From an uncultured Oscillospiraceae bacterium (GTDB lineage: Bacteria > Bacillota > Clostridia > Oscillospirales > Oscillospiraceae), in contig CAKTJX010000005.1 in NCBI GenBank assembly GCA_934569045.1, forward strand, positions 15,354-79,353: DNA of 64,000 nt, read 5' to 3'. This document shows positions 51,931 through 60,899 of the stretch, piece after piece. A program made the position numbers and the translations under genes. How positions within the stretch are numbered: position 1 is the stretch's first letter; each line of letters opens with the position of its first letter. The notes under the pieces were generated by a model that saw only the letters and a list, made by a program, of their open reading frames with translations, was not told where the DNA came from and searched no databases.

Positions 51931-51963
51931 ACCCCCTACCTTCCCCAGGGGGAAGGTAGGGGG
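51931..51963. repeat. Palindrome between infB and rbfA
   Basis: CCCCCTACCTTCCCC pairs with GGGGAAGGTAGGGGG (allowing one shift) around AG. A short B-family remnant with CGTATAACC nearby. No T-run follows, so read-through into rbfA is likely. Confidence 0.6.
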
Positions 51964-51987
51964 GAAAATAGCAAGGAGGATGACAGC

Positions 51988-52356
51988 ATGGCATCCAATC
52001 GAATCAATCGAATCAACGAAGAGATCATGAAGGAGCTGTCCAGTCTCCTGCGGACCGTGAAGGACCCCAGGGTGCAGGACACCATGATCTCCATTACCCG
52101 GGTGGAAACCACCCCGGACCTCCGGTATACGAAGGTTTATGTCAGCTTTTTGCAGAGTGAGCGGGCGCAGCAGGCCATGGCGGGGCTCAAGTCCGCCGGC
52201 GGCTACCTGCGCCGGGAGCTGGGCCATGCCCTGCAGCTGCGCTACGCCCCGGAAATTGTCTGGGCGGAGGATGACAGCATCGCCTATGGCGCGAAAATGC
52301 TGAAGCTGATCAACTCTCTGGAGGTTTCGCATGACGAAGAGCCTACAGAGAACTGA
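51988..52356 (+). CDS. rbfA: Ribosome-binding factor A
   Basis: 122 residues, ATG after GCAAGGAGG. RINRINEEIMKELSSLLRTV, DPRVQDTMISITRVETTPDL and the KH-like core TKVYVSFL are RbfA signatures. Aids late 30S maturation. The next gene begins inside it (52331). Confidence 0.95.
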   Translation: MASNRINRINEEIMKELSSLLRTVKDPRVQDTMISITRVETTPDLRYTKVYVSFLQSERAQQAMAGLKSAGGYLRRELGHALQLRYAPEIVWAEDDSIAYGAKMLKLINSLEVSHDEEPTEN

Positions 52357-53287
52357 CGCGGCCCAGGTCTTGTGGGATCACGACAACTATGTGATCCTGA
52401 CCCATGTCCGGCCGGACGGGGACACTCTGGGCTGCGCCTCGGCCCTTTGCCTGGGGCTGCGGAGCCTGGGAAAAAATGCCCATGTGCTGGCAAATCCCGG
52501 GGTGAGCCCCCGGTTTTCCTGGATGGTGGAGGGGCTGACCGTGGAGGACGCGGGGGAGAATGACACCGTGATCTCCACGGACGTGGCTTCCCCCGGCATG
52601 CTGCCGGACAACGCCCAGCACCTTCTGGGCAGGGTGCTTCTGCGCATCGATCACCATGGCTCTGCCACCTCCTTCTCCGATCTGGAACTGGTGGACCCGG
52701 ACAGTGCCTCCTGCGCGGAGGTGGTCTTCGATGTGCTGGAGCGCATGGGCTGGCAGCGGCAGCAAGAGGCTCTGGACAGAATCTATGTGGGCCTCAGCAC
52801 GGATACGGGCTGCTTCCGCTTCGCCAACACCACGGCCCACACCTTCCGGGTGGCCGCGGCCTGTGCCGAGGGCGGGGCCCGGGTCTACCAGCTGAACCAG
52901 GAGCTGTTTGAAACCAACACCCTGGGCAAGCTGCGGATGCAGGCCTGGATTGTAGAACATATGCGTTTGCTCCAGGGCGGGGCCATGGCCATCTGCGCCA
53001 TTCCAAGAGCCGTGGAGCTGGAGCTGGGGGTCACCAGTGACGATATGGACAATATCTCCAATTTCCCCCGCACCGTGGCGGGCGTGAATGTGGCGGCCAC
53101 CCTGCGGGAAACCGAGGACGGATTGGTAAAAATCTCCGTCCGGGTGGTGCCCGGGTATGACGCCACCGTCATTGCCGAGAAGTTCGGCGGCGGCGGCCAC
53201 AAGGGCGCTGCCGGGGCCAGCATGCATATGACCATGGCCCAGGCGGAGCGGATGGTGGAGACAGCCATGCTGGAGAGCTGCCGATGA
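52331..53287 (+). CDS. nrnA: DHH-family oligoribonuclease / pAp phosphatase NrnA
   Basis: 318 residues from ATG 52331, overlapping rbfA by 26 bases with GGAGG 7 bases upstream. ILTHVRPDGDTLGCASAL, RIDHHGSATSFSDLELVD (DHH) and the C-terminal DHHA1 motif GGGGHKGAAGAS give the metal site. It degrades short RNAs and pAp. Usual operon neighbour of rbfA and truB. Confidence 0.94.
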   Translation: MTKSLQRTDAAQVLWDHDNYVILTHVRPDGDTLGCASALCLGLRSLGKNAHVLANPGVSPRFSWMVEGLTVEDAGENDTVISTDVASPGMLPDNAQHLLGRVLLRIDHHGSATSFSDLELVDPDSASCAEVVFDVLERMGWQRQQEALDRIYVGLSTDTGCFRFANTTAHTFRVAAACAEGGARVYQLNQELFETNTLGKLRMQAWIVEHMRLLQGGAMAICAIPRAVELELGVTSDDMDNISNFPRTVAGVNVAATLRETEDGLVKISVRVVPGYDATVIAEKFGGGGHKGAAGASMHMTMAQAERMVETAMLESCR

Positions 53288-54144
53288 ACGGAATCGTCAT
53301 TGTGGACAAGCCCCAGGGCTGGACCAGTCAGGATGTAACCGCACGGCTGCGGCGGGTGTTTTCCACCCGCCGCATTGGCCACGGCGGCACTTTGGACCCC
53401 ATGGCGACGGGGGTTCTGCCGGTTTTTGTCGGCAGGGCCACCCGCGCCGTGGAGTTTTTTGAACACGCGGAAAAAACCTATGAGACGGTGCTGCGGTTCG
53501 GCCAGCGGACCGATACCCAGGATATCACCGGCACGGTGCTGGAGGAGCGCCCTGTGAATCTGACAGAGCAGGATGTTCTGAATGTGCTGCCCGCCTTCCG
53601 GGGGGAGATTTTGCAGGTTCCGCCCATGTATTCCGCCCTGAAGGTGGGGGGGCAGAAGCTCTATGACCTGGCCCGGAAGGGAAAGCAGGTGGAGCGCCAG
53701 CCCCGGAAAATCACCGTTCACGAATTGGAGCTGCTGGACTTTGACGGCCAGAGTGCCCGCCTCCGGGTCCGCTGCTCCAAGGGCACCTATATCCGCACCC
53801 TCTGTGAGGACATCGGGAACGCTTTGGGGTGTCTCGGCTGCATGGCAGAGCTGCGCAGAATCCAGGCGGGGGAATACACGGCAGAACAGGCCGTGCCCCT
53901 GGAAAAACTGCTGGAATCGGAGCACCCAGAGGAATACCTGCTTCCTATGGACTCTATGTTCCTCCATTATCCCGCGGTGACATTGACCTCCAAGCAGGAG
54001 CTCCGCTGCCGCAACGGCAATTCCTTCACCCGGCCAATGCCGGACGGAATGTACCGGGCTTACAGTGAGCAGGGGGAATTTCTCATGCTGGCGAGGGTGG
54101 AGGAGAACACTATGTCCACCGTTAAGAGCTTTTTTGAGGTGTAG
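53284..54144 (+). CDS. truB: tRNA pseudouridine-55 synthase TruB
   Basis: 286 residues; start overlaps nrnA by 4 bases. DKPQGWTSQDVTARLRR, then IGHGGTLDPMATGVLPVFVG with the catalytic Asp, and GTYIRTLCEDIGNALG. It makes pseudouridine 55 in tRNAs. C-terminal PUA-like extension present. Confidence 0.96.
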   Translation: MNGIVIVDKPQGWTSQDVTARLRRVFSTRRIGHGGTLDPMATGVLPVFVGRATRAVEFFEHAEKTYETVLRFGQRTDTQDITGTVLEERPVNLTEQDVLNVLPAFRGEILQVPPMYSALKVGGQKLYDLARKGKQVERQPRKITVHELELLDFDGQSARLRVRCSKGTYIRTLCEDIGNALGCLGCMAELRRIQAGEYTAEQAVPLEKLLESEHPEEYLLPMDSMFLHYPAVTLTSKQELRCRNGNSFTRPMPDGMYRAYSEQGEFLMLARVEENTMSTVKSFFEV

Positions 54145-54149
54145 CGGAC

Positions 54150-54308
54150 TGGTGTGGTACGAATTCGCCTTGGTTTTCTCCGTGTCGGTTCTGCGTACCG
54201 ATGTTTTTTATGGTGCGATTGCCCCCGGCAATCGTCTATTTTGATTCGCTGCGCGGAGCACCACCCTTATCCCCCGCTGAGGCGGGCCCCCTTCCCCCAA
54301 GGGAAGGC
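54150..54308. repeat. Family B mosaic repeat, copy 6
   Basis: GGTACGAATTCGCC, GTGTCGGTTCTGCGTACCGA, GCGATTGCCCCCGGCAATCG, TTGATTCGCTGCGCGGAGCA and CCCCCAAGGGAAGG. It lies inside the operon between truB and ribF. Confidence 0.65.
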
Positions 54309-54334
54309 ATTTTCTATTGCAAAGGAAACACATC

Positions 54335-55216
54335 ATGAATTCCTATATTTACGCCCTGGGCTTCTTTGACGGCGTGCACCTGGGGCATCAGGCGCTGCTG
54401 AGCGCCGTCAAGAGCCTGGCAGGGGAGACCATGGGCCGGGGTGTCGTCACCTTCTCGGGCCACCCGGATACCCTGGTGCTGGGGCAGACCCCTGGGCTTA
54501 TTACAACCGCCCAGGACCGGGAGCGGCTGCTGCGGCAGTTTGGCATGGACCGTGTGGCGGCCCTGCCCTTTGACCGGCAGATGCTTGCCACACCCTGGCA
54601 GGACTTTTTGGATGCTCTGCGCCGGGACTATGGCGCGGCGGGCTTCGTCTGCGGGGAGGATTTCCGCTTCGGCGCGAAAGGCGCGGGCACCGCGGCGCTG
54701 CTGGGGGAATACTGCCGGGAACGGAAGCTTCCCTTCGCGGCGGTACCGGAGCAGGACCTGGACGGTGTCCGGGTGTCCTCCACCTATATCCGGGAGCTTC
54801 TTTCTAAGGGGGACATGGCGGGAGCCGTAAGGTATCTGGGCCACCCCTATGTGCTCACGGGCCAAGTGGTTCACGGCCACCAGCTGGGCCGCACCCTGGG
54901 CATCCCCACGGCCAACCTGGTTCTGCCGGAGGGCCTGGCCGTGCCCCGTTTCGGCGTCTACGCCTGCCGCGCGGCGGTGGGGGGAAAAACCTACAGCGCC
55001 GTCACCAACATCGGCACCCGCCCCACGGTGGGCGGTCACCACATTACGGTGGAGCCCTGGCTGCTGGATTATGACGGGGACCTGTACAGCCAGGAGATCA
55101 CCCTGGAATTTTACGAATTCCTCCGCCCGGAGCGGAAGTTTGACTCCCTGGAGGAACTGAAGGCAGCGATTCAGGAAAACGCCCAGCAGACGAGGAAACT
55201 GTTTGAGGAAGCCTAA
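54335..55216 (+). CDS. ribF: Riboflavin kinase / FAD synthetase
   Basis: 293 residues from ATG 54335, 8 bases after AAAGGA. YALGFFDGVHLGHQALL is the nucleotidyltransferase motif of the FAD synthetase half; STYIRELLSKGDM and the kinase part GRTLGIPTANLVLPEGLAVP follow. It starts about 15-20 residues later than most RibF proteins, because the B repeat lies directly upstream. It may therefore have lost its first strand, though the core is intact. Confidence 0.93.
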   Translation: MNSYIYALGFFDGVHLGHQALLSAVKSLAGETMGRGVVTFSGHPDTLVLGQTPGLITTAQDRERLLRQFGMDRVAALPFDRQMLATPWQDFLDALRRDYGAAGFVCGEDFRFGAKGAGTAALLGEYCRERKLPFAAVPEQDLDGVRVSSTYIRELLSKGDMAGAVRYLGHPYVLTGQVVHGHQLGRTLGIPTANLVLPEGLAVPRFGVYACRAAVGGKTYSAVTNIGTRPTVGGHHITVEPWLLDYDGDLYSQEITLEFYEFLRPERKFDSLEELKAAIQENAQQTRKLFEEA

Positions 55217-55236
55217 AAGCGACAGAGCGCCCGGAG

Positions 55237-55310
55237 GAACGTATACCCTAAAAAAAGAAGCCCCCAACCTTCCCCTTGGGCGGTGCGTCGCGCAGCGAAT
55301 CAAAAATATT
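55237..55310. repeat. Family B mosaic repeat, copy 7, left part
   Basis: Outer end GAACGTATACCC, then CCAACCTTCCCCTTGG and TGCGTCGCGCAGCGAATCAA; inverted counterpart of 46751-46828. Confidence 0.65.
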
Positions 55311-55460
55311 GGGGCTGTTGCAAAATAGTAAACCCGTAGGGGCGGCTATTAGCCGCCCGCCGACTTTCGGGACAGAGCGCATCCATCAAATGCGCAATTC
55401 CGTGAGATCGCGGGCGGCTGGTAGCCGCCCCTACAAAAATGCTTATTTTGCAACAGCCCC
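55311..55460 (+). mobile_element. Family C MITE-like element, copy 7 (150 bp)
   Basis: 150-base unit inserted in a B element exactly as copy 6, in the opposite orientation. Confidence 0.88.
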
Positions 55461-55675
55461 ACCATAAAAAGTGATGGGGGACCGCCCGCAGGCGGTGGAT
55501 GCGGGTGGTGCTCCGCGCAGCGAATCAGGAATAATCGATTGCCAGTGGCAATCGCACCATAAAACATCGGTACGCAGAACCGATACGAATTCGCCTGAAG
55601 TTTCTCCGTATCGGTTCTGCGTACCGCACCTCATCAGTCAGGGCTTCGCCCTGCCAGCTTCCCCGGAGGGGAAGC
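55461..55675. repeat. Family B mosaic repeat, copy 7, right part
   Basis: CCGCCCGCAGGCGG, GTGGTGCTCCGCGCAGCGAA, CGATTGCCAGTGGCAATCG, ATCGGTACGCAGAACCGATA, CGAATTCGCC and AGCTTCCCCGGAGGGGAAGCT. The gap 55217-55774 holds only these repeats and a promoter. Confidence 0.65.
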
Positions 55676-55715
55676 TTTTACGCATTCTCTTAAAGAAGAA
55701 TTCAAAAATGAAAAC

Positions 55716-55744
55716 TTGTATTATTTCCTGAAATCCGCTATAAT
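55716..55744 (+). promoter_or_regulatory. Promoter of the CapA-like gene
   Basis: TTGTAT (55716-55721), 17-base spacer, TATAAT (55739-55744). Confidence 0.75.
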
Positions 55745-55774
55745 AGAGAAAATTTTCGGAAAGGGGTGGTTTCT

Positions 55775-57085
55775 ATGGCCTTGGAGCGGGAGGATATGGA
55801 GCGGCGGCGGCAGAAGCGGGAAGAGGCGAAGCGGCGGCAGCGGCGGCATCGGCAGCGGACGCTGCTTCTGGCGGCGGTGGCGCTGGTGGTGCTCATTGGC
55901 TGCGGCGTGCTGATCGCGCGGCTTGCTTCCAAGGAGCCGACTGCCCCCAGCACTTCCATCAACGCCGCGGCAGAGGCAACGGAAGCCACCACGGCCTCCG
56001 CGGAGACCACCGAGGCCGGGCGGCGGACCAAGGACCCCATCACCAAAATTCACATCCGGGCCGTGGGAGATCTGAACATCACCAATGCCTCCGTGGACGC
56101 GGGCCTTGCGGTGACGGGCTATGACTACACCCGGGCCTTTATGGATGTGGCCGCCGAGCTTGCCAACGCGGACGTGACGGTGATGAACATTGAGGGCAGC
56201 TTCTGCGGGGAGCCCTATGGCTCCGAAACCGCCTCTGCCCCCACGGAGCTGATCACCTATCTGAAAAGCGCCGGGGTGGACCTGGTGCAGATGGCCAACT
56301 CCTACTCCGTGTACAACGGCCTCATTGGCCTGAATTCCACCCTGACCAACATCCGCTCCGCCGGCATCGAGCCCCTGGGGGCCTACGCCAACACCTCGGA
56401 CTTCAACAAAACCGGCGGCTACACCATCTGCGATGTCCAGGGCATCAAGGTCGCCTTTGTGGCCTTTACCAAGGGCGTGGGCGGCATGGGCATGCCTGCC
56501 GGCAGCGAGGAGTGCGTGAACCTGCTCTACACCGACTATGACAAGGACTACAAGCAGATCAACCGGAAGGGCATCACCAGCATCCTCTCCAAGGTGGCGG
56601 CGGAAAAGCCGGACCTGACCGTTGCCATGCTCCACTGGGGCAGCGAGAACAACGACCAGATCAGCAAGACCCAGACCCAGATTCTGGAGCTGATGCAGAA
56701 GAACGGCGTGGACGTGATTCTGGGCACCCACCCCCATCTGGTGCAGCAGATTGAGCTCAACGAGAAGACCGGCACCCTGGTTGCCTACTCCCTGGGGGAT
56801 TTCTTTGGGGATGCCAAGCTGGGCGGCAGCAACTACTCCATCATCCTGGATATCGAGGTCACCAAGGACGCGGATCTGAAAACCACCAAGGTGACGAATT
56901 ACAGCTATATTCCCATCTACACCGTAAAAGAGGACGAGGGGGACGGCTACCGCCGGGTGGTCCGCATCAACGAGGCCATGTACGCCTACGAAAACAACTA
57001 TGTGGACAAGGTCACCGCCGACTGCTACACCGGCATGAAGAAGGCCCTGGAACGCATTGAAAGCCGTATCTCCGGCAAGGGATAA
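55775..57085 (+). CDS. CapA-family metallophosphatase-like membrane protein
   Basis: 436 residues from ATG 55775 (AAAGGGGTGG upstream). A very basic cytoplasmic N-terminus (Arg/Lys/Glu, residues 1-30), one membrane helix (about 31-50), a Thr/Ala linker, then the CapA domain: AVGDLNITNASV, NIEGSFCGEPYG, VDLVQMANSYSVYNG, MLHWGSENND and LGTHPHLVQQ with conserved metal ligands (typical CapA has H where NSY occurs here). Homologues act in poly-gamma-glutamate export or surface polymer turnover. It overlaps no neighbour; the sigma-like gene follows by 20 bases. Confidence 0.85.
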   Translation: MALEREDMERRRQKREEAKRRQRRHRQRTLLLAAVALVVLIGCGVLIARLASKEPTAPSTSINAAAEATEATTASAETTEAGRRTKDPITKIHIRAVGDLNITNASVDAGLAVTGYDYTRAFMDVAAELANADVTVMNIEGSFCGEPYGSETASAPTELITYLKSAGVDLVQMANSYSVYNGLIGLNSTLTNIRSAGIEPLGAYANTSDFNKTGGYTICDVQGIKVAFVAFTKGVGGMGMPAGSEECVNLLYTDYDKDYKQINRKGITSILSKVAAEKPDLTVAMLHWGSENNDQISKTQTQILELMQKNGVDVILGTHPHLVQQIELNEKTGTLVAYSLGDFFGDAKLGGSNYSIILDIEVTKDADLKTTKVTNYSYIPIYTVKEDEGDGYRRVVRINEAMYAYENNYVDKVTADCYTGMKKALERIESRISGKG

Positions 57086-57105
57086 GGAAAACGGAGGGAG
57101 AAAAC

Positions 57106-58101
57106 GTGAACAAGCAGTCTTTAAGCGAGTATATTTTCGCGGCCCAGCGGGGAGACCAGGAGGCTCTGGTGGAGCTGCTGACCTATTCCTGGGGCATCGT
57201 CAGCTACCAGTGCGCCAAGCTGCTGCCCTCCCGGCAGTCCGCGGAGAAGATGACCACGGTGGTTCTGAAAACCACGGCGGAAAAGCTGGATACCTTACAG
57301 GACCCCGCCCAATACTTTAACTGGCTGGGCCGGATTACCGCCGTGCGCTGCATGCGGGTCCGGGCCACCCTGCTGGAAAACGGCCAGGGGGACGCCAACC
57401 CCGGGGCGAAGAATTTCAGCTTCCCCAGCATGGAGCTGAACAAGGCGGAAACCGCCCAGGTGGCGGTGATGCTGACGGATATGCTGGAGGAGCGCCAGCG
57501 GCTGGGGCTGTACCTTTACAGCCTGGGCGGGCTGTCTCCCAAGTCCATCAGCCAGCTCACCGGCGCGCCGGAGGAGACGGTGCGGCAGGACATCCAGGAG
57601 GCCCAGCGGGCCGTCCAGAAGCAGATGCAGCGCTACGCCGCCCAGGGGGTCCACTTCACCCAGGCCGACAGCCTGCCCGCTCTGCTGCGGACGGATATGC
57701 TCCTGAACCAGGACCCGGAGAAGGCGACGGCCGTTGTCTATTCCATCCTGCAAAATCTGACCCTGCCCACGGCCAAGCGGCCCGCGGCCCCCAGAGCCCA
57801 GGCCCCCAGAGCCCAGGCCCCCAGAGCCCAGGCCCCCCGCCCCCAGGGAAAGCAGCCCGCCCAGCCGGGCCAGCCCCGGCAGCAGGCACCCAGGCAGAGT
57901 GCCCCGCGTCCCGTCCCCAAGAAAAAGAGCGATGCGGCCCTGATCCGCGTCCTCGCCATTGTGGCGGCCATCCTGGCCGTGGTTCTGGTGGTGGCGCTGG
58001 TGGTGCTGTTTACCAAGATGAACAAGGCAGCGGACACAAAGCTGTTTGTGCCGCAGGCGGTTACAGCGGCGGTATCGGGAATGCGGCTGCTGCAGCTGTA
58101 G
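57106..58101 (+). CDS. Sigma-factor-like protein with C-terminal membrane anchor
   Basis: 331 residues, GTG/ATG region after GGAGGGAG. The N-terminal ~80 residues (SLSEYIFAAQRGDQEALVEL) resemble sigma region 2. Residues about 130-175 (SLGGLSPKSISQLTGAPEET, VRQDI) resemble region 4 HTH. Then a Pro/Ala/Arg/Gln-rich linker with three APRAQ units (from 15-bp DNA repeats at about 57785-57830), a basic KKKSD, and a membrane helix (about 284-307). Membrane-tethered ECF-like proteins exist in Clostridia; whether this one binds polymerase is unknown. Confidence 0.65.
   Translation: MNKQSLSEYIFAAQRGDQEALVELLTYSWGIVSYQCAKLLPSRQSAEKMTTVVLKTTAEKLDTLQDPAQYFNWLGRITAVRCMRVRATLLENGQGDANPGAKNFSFPSMELNKAETAQVAVMLTDMLEERQRLGLYLYSLGGLSPKSISQLTGAPEETVRQDIQEAQRAVQKQMQRYAAQGVHFTQADSLPALLRTDMLLNQDPEKATAVVYSILQNLTLPTAKRPAAPRAQAPRAQAPRAQAPRPQGKQPAQPGQPRQQAPRQSAPRPVPKKKSDAALIRVLAIVAAILAVVLVVALVVLFTKMNKAADTKLFVPQAVTAAVSGMRLLQL
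57785..57830 (+). repeat. Tandem 15-bp coding repeat
   Basis: GCCCCCAGAGCCCAG repeated three times in frame, encoding APRAQ units in the linker of the sigma-like protein. Such repeats change copy number easily. Confidence 0.8.
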
Positions 58102-58191
58102 ACGGCGGGGATTTGAATTGACAATTCGTCTCCTCCCACTGCCCGCAGGCACGGCTCCACAGTCATTTTCCGCTTTTCCTGAAAGAAACGC

Positions 58192-58220
58192 TTTACTTTT
58201 GGGAAAACTTATGCTACAAT
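58192..58220 (+). promoter_or_regulatory. Promoter of rpsO
   Basis: TTTACT (58192-58197), 17-base spacer, TACAAT (58215-58220). Confidence 0.7.
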
Positions 58221-58226
58221 AGCCCA

Positions 58227-58330
58227 GCTGGCTATGGCCAGAGACTAATTTGTGCCCTCGGCTCAGTTGCGGGAGAAAACCCAATGGGTATTTCACCGGC
58301 CCCATACTTAGCTCATGGGTAAATTCTAAA
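58227..58330 (+). promoter_or_regulatory. Structured rpsO leader
   Basis: About 120 untranslated bases with stems CTGGC-TATG-GCCAG (58229-58242) and CCCAT...ATGGG (58302-58320). S15 represses its own mRNA through leader structures in several bacteria; a similar role here is inference. Confidence 0.4.
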
Positions 58331-58346
58331 AAAGGTGGAAAACACA

Positions 58347-58613
58347 ATGATTCAGAAGGAAAAGAAGACCCAGGTCATCCTGGAGAACGCGACCCACGAA
58401 GGCGACACCGGCTCCCCCGAGGTTCAGGTTGCCATCCTGACCGCCCGCATCAACGAGCTGACCGATCACCTGCGTGTGCACAAGCATGACAACCACTCCC
58501 GCCGCGGTCTGCTGATGATGGTTGGTAAGCGCCGCAACATGCTGGACTATCTGGCTAAGAAGGACATCAACCGTTACCGTGCTCTGATCGCCAAGCTGGG
58601 TATCCGTAAGTAA
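58347..58613 (+). CDS. rpsO: Ribosomal protein uS15
   Basis: 88 residues from ATG 58347 after AAAGGTGG, the usual size. [20 protein letters not shown] and [19 protein letters not shown] are S15 signatures. Binds the central domain of 16S rRNA. Own promoter and terminator; pnp follows. Confidence 0.97.
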   Translation: MIQKEKKTQVILENATHEGDTGSPEVQVAILTARINELTDHLRVHKHDNHSRRGLLMMVGKRRNMLDYLAKKDINRYRALIAKLGIRK

Positions 58614-58620
58614 TATGTCC

Positions 58621-58648
58621 GGGGCGACGTTTTCCGTCGCCCCTTTTT
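58621..58648 (+). terminator. Terminator after rpsO
   Basis: 8-bp stem GGGGCGAC / GTCGCCCC followed by TTTTT. Confidence 0.88.
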
Positions 58649-58660
58649 CGCATTTTCCAT

Positions 58661-58736
58661 TCCCGGGAGTCCCTTTAGCGTTTGAAAGTGGTGGGTTTGC
58701 GGACCCCATCAGTTTCAAGTGCTAAACCTCCCGGAA
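58661..58736 (+). promoter_or_regulatory. Long hairpin in the pnp leader
   Basis: Nested pairings TTCC(C)GGGA / TCCCGGAA, TTTAGC / GCTAAA, TTGAAA / TTTCAA and GGGT / ACCC build one long interrupted stem just upstream of pnp. It resembles in layout the RNase III-cleaved hairpin through which E. coli PNPase controls its own mRNA. Confidence 0.6.
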
Positions 58737-58768
58737 ACAATAAATTATTTTCTTAGGAGGTAAATTCC

Positions 58769-60889
58769 ATGATCACCCACAAGCAGTTCCCCAATCACAA
58801 GGTCTACGAAATGGAGATCGGCGGCCGTCCCTTCACCGTGGAGACCGGCAAGGTAGCCGAGCTGGCCAACGCCGAGTGCATCTGCCGCTACGGCGACACC
58901 GTGGTGCTCACCACCTGCACTTCCAACCCCATCCCCAAGGCGGGCATCGACTACTTCCCCCTCACCATCGAGTTTGAGGAGCGGATGTACTCCGTGGGCC
59001 GGATTCCCGGCTCCTTCAACCGCCGGGAGGGCAAACCCTCTGAGCGGGGCATCCTGAACAGCCGGATCATCGACCGGCCCATGCGTCCCCTCTTTGACGA
59101 GGAGCTCCGCAACGATACCGTGGTCACCTGCACCGTGCTGGCCAACGACTACGACAACCCCGTAGAGATCGTGGCTTCTCTGGGCGCTTCCATCGCCATC
59201 GCTTCCTCCGATGTGCCCTGGAATGGACCCGTGGCCACCACCAACGTGTGCCACCTGAACGGCGAATATATCATCAACCCCTCCGCCGAGCAGCGCAACG
59301 CATCCGACTGCTTTGTCTGCATCTCCTCCACCTTTGAGAAGGTGGTCATGATCGAGACCGAGGCCAACGAGGCCCCCGAGTCCGTGGTGCTGGAGGCCAT
59401 CCGTGTGGCCCACGAGACCAATATGGAGATTGTGAAGTTCATTAACTCCATCGTGGCCGAAATCGGCAAGCCCAAGTTCACCTTTGAGAAGGCCGCCGTG
59501 AACCACGAGCTGCTGGACGACCTGATGAACTACGGCATGGACCAGATCGAGTACGCTCTGGACACCGATGACAAGAACGTGCGGGAGGAGCGCCTCACCG
59601 CCGCCCGGCTGGACTTCGCCGAGAAGTTCGCCGACAAGTACGAGGACTTCGACACCCATATTGAGGTGTGCCTGTACAAGATGCAGAAGAAGGTCGTCAA
59701 GAAGTGGCTGCTGGCCGGCAAGCGTGTGGACGGCCGGGGCATGGACGAGATTCGTCCCCTGGCTGCCGAGGTCGGTGTGCTGCCCAGAGTCCACGGCAGC
59801 GGCCTGTTTACCCGCGGTCAGACCCAGGTGCTGTCTGTGTGCACCCTGAACACCCTGTCCGCCGCCCAGAAGCTGGACACCATCTACCCCGAGGACACCA
59901 AGCGCTATATCCACCACTACAACTTCCCTGCCTACTCCACCGGTGAGGCCCGTGCCGCCCGGTCCACCAGCCGCCGGGAGATCGGTCACGGCGCTCTGGC
60001 CGAGAAGGCCCTGCTGCCCGTGATCCCCAGCGTGGAGGAGTTCCCCTACGCCATCCGTGTGGTCTCCGAGGTGCTGTCTTCCAACGGCTCCACCTCTCAG
60101 GGCTCCATCTGCGGCTCTACCCTGGCTCTGATGGATGCCGGCGTGCCCATCAAGCGGCCCGTTGCCGGTATTTCCTGCGGCCTGATCTCCGACCAGGAGA
60201 CCGGCGAGTGGAGAACCTTCACCGATATCCAGGGCGTGGAAGACTTCCACGGCGAGATGGACTTCAAGGTTGCCGGTACCACCGAGGGTGTTACCGCCAT
60301 CCAGATGGACCTGAAGAACAAGGGCCTGACCATGGAGATCATCGCGGACGCTCTGGAGCGCTGCCGCAAGGCCCGCCTGGAGATCCTGAACGAGATCATG
60401 CTGCCCTGCATCCCCGCGCCCCGTGCCGAGGTTTCCGAGTACGCCCCCAAGATGCTGAGCCTGAAGATCCCTGTGGACAAGATCCGCGAGGTCATCGGTT
60501 CCGGCGGCAAGACCATCCAGAAGATCTGCGCCGACACCGGTGCCAAGGTGGACATTGACGACGATGGTTCCGTGTTCATCTCCGCCGTGGACGCCGCCGC
60601 CGCCTACGCCGCCAAGAAGATGGTGGACGACATCTGCTTCGTGCCCGAGGTGGGCAAGCTGTACTACGGCAAGGTTGTCCGCATCCTGCCCATCGGCGCC
60701 TTCGTAGAGATCGCCCCGGGCCACGATGGCATGGTGCACATCTCCAAGCTGGAGAACCGCCGCGTGGAGAAGGTGGAAGACGTGCTGAACCTGGGCGACA
60801 TGACCTGGGTCAAGTTCATGGGCTTCGATGAAAAGGGCCGCGCCAACTTCAGCCGCAAGGATGCCCTGAAGGAAATGGAAGGCAAGTAA
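58769..60889 (+). CDS. pnp: Polyribonucleotide nucleotidyltransferase (PNPase)
   Basis: 706 residues, ATG after TTAGGAGG. Two RNase PH domains (first with RIPGSFNRREGKPSERG; second with FTRGQTQVLSV and the active GSICGSTLALMDAGVP), then KH (IREVIGSGGKTIQKICADTG) and S1 (YYGKVVRILPIGAFVEIAPG). It degrades RNA 3' to 5' with phosphate and is part of the degradosome. Codon use is strongly biased to C/G-ending codons, as expected for high expression. Confidence 0.97.
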   Translation: MITHKQFPNHKVYEMEIGGRPFTVETGKVAELANAECICRYGDTVVLTTCTSNPIPKAGIDYFPLTIEFEERMYSVGRIPGSFNRREGKPSERGILNSRIIDRPMRPLFDEELRNDTVVTCTVLANDYDNPVEIVASLGASIAIASSDVPWNGPVATTNVCHLNGEYIINPSAEQRNASDCFVCISSTFEKVVMIETEANEAPESVVLEAIRVAHETNMEIVKFINSIVAEIGKPKFTFEKAAVNHELLDDLMNYGMDQIEYALDTDDKNVREERLTAARLDFAEKFADKYEDFDTHIEVCLYKMQKKVVKKWLLAGKRVDGRGMDEIRPLAAEVGVLPRVHGSGLFTRGQTQVLSVCTLNTLSAAQKLDTIYPEDTKRYIHHYNFPAYSTGEARAARSTSRREIGHGALAEKALLPVIPSVEEFPYAIRVVSEVLSSNGSTSQGSICGSTLALMDAGVPIKRPVAGISCGLISDQETGEWRTFTDIQGVEDFHGEMDFKVAGTTEGVTAIQMDLKNKGLTMEIIADALERCRKARLEILNEIMLPCIPAPRAEVSEYAPKMLSLKIPVDKIREVIGSGGKTIQKICADTGAKVDIDDDGSVFISAVDAAAAYAAKKMVDDICFVPEVGKLYYGKVVRILPIGAFVEIAPGHDGMVHISKLENRRVEKVEDVLNLGDMTWVKFMGFDEKGRANFSRKDALKEMEGK

Positions 60890-60899
60890 AGATTTTCAC

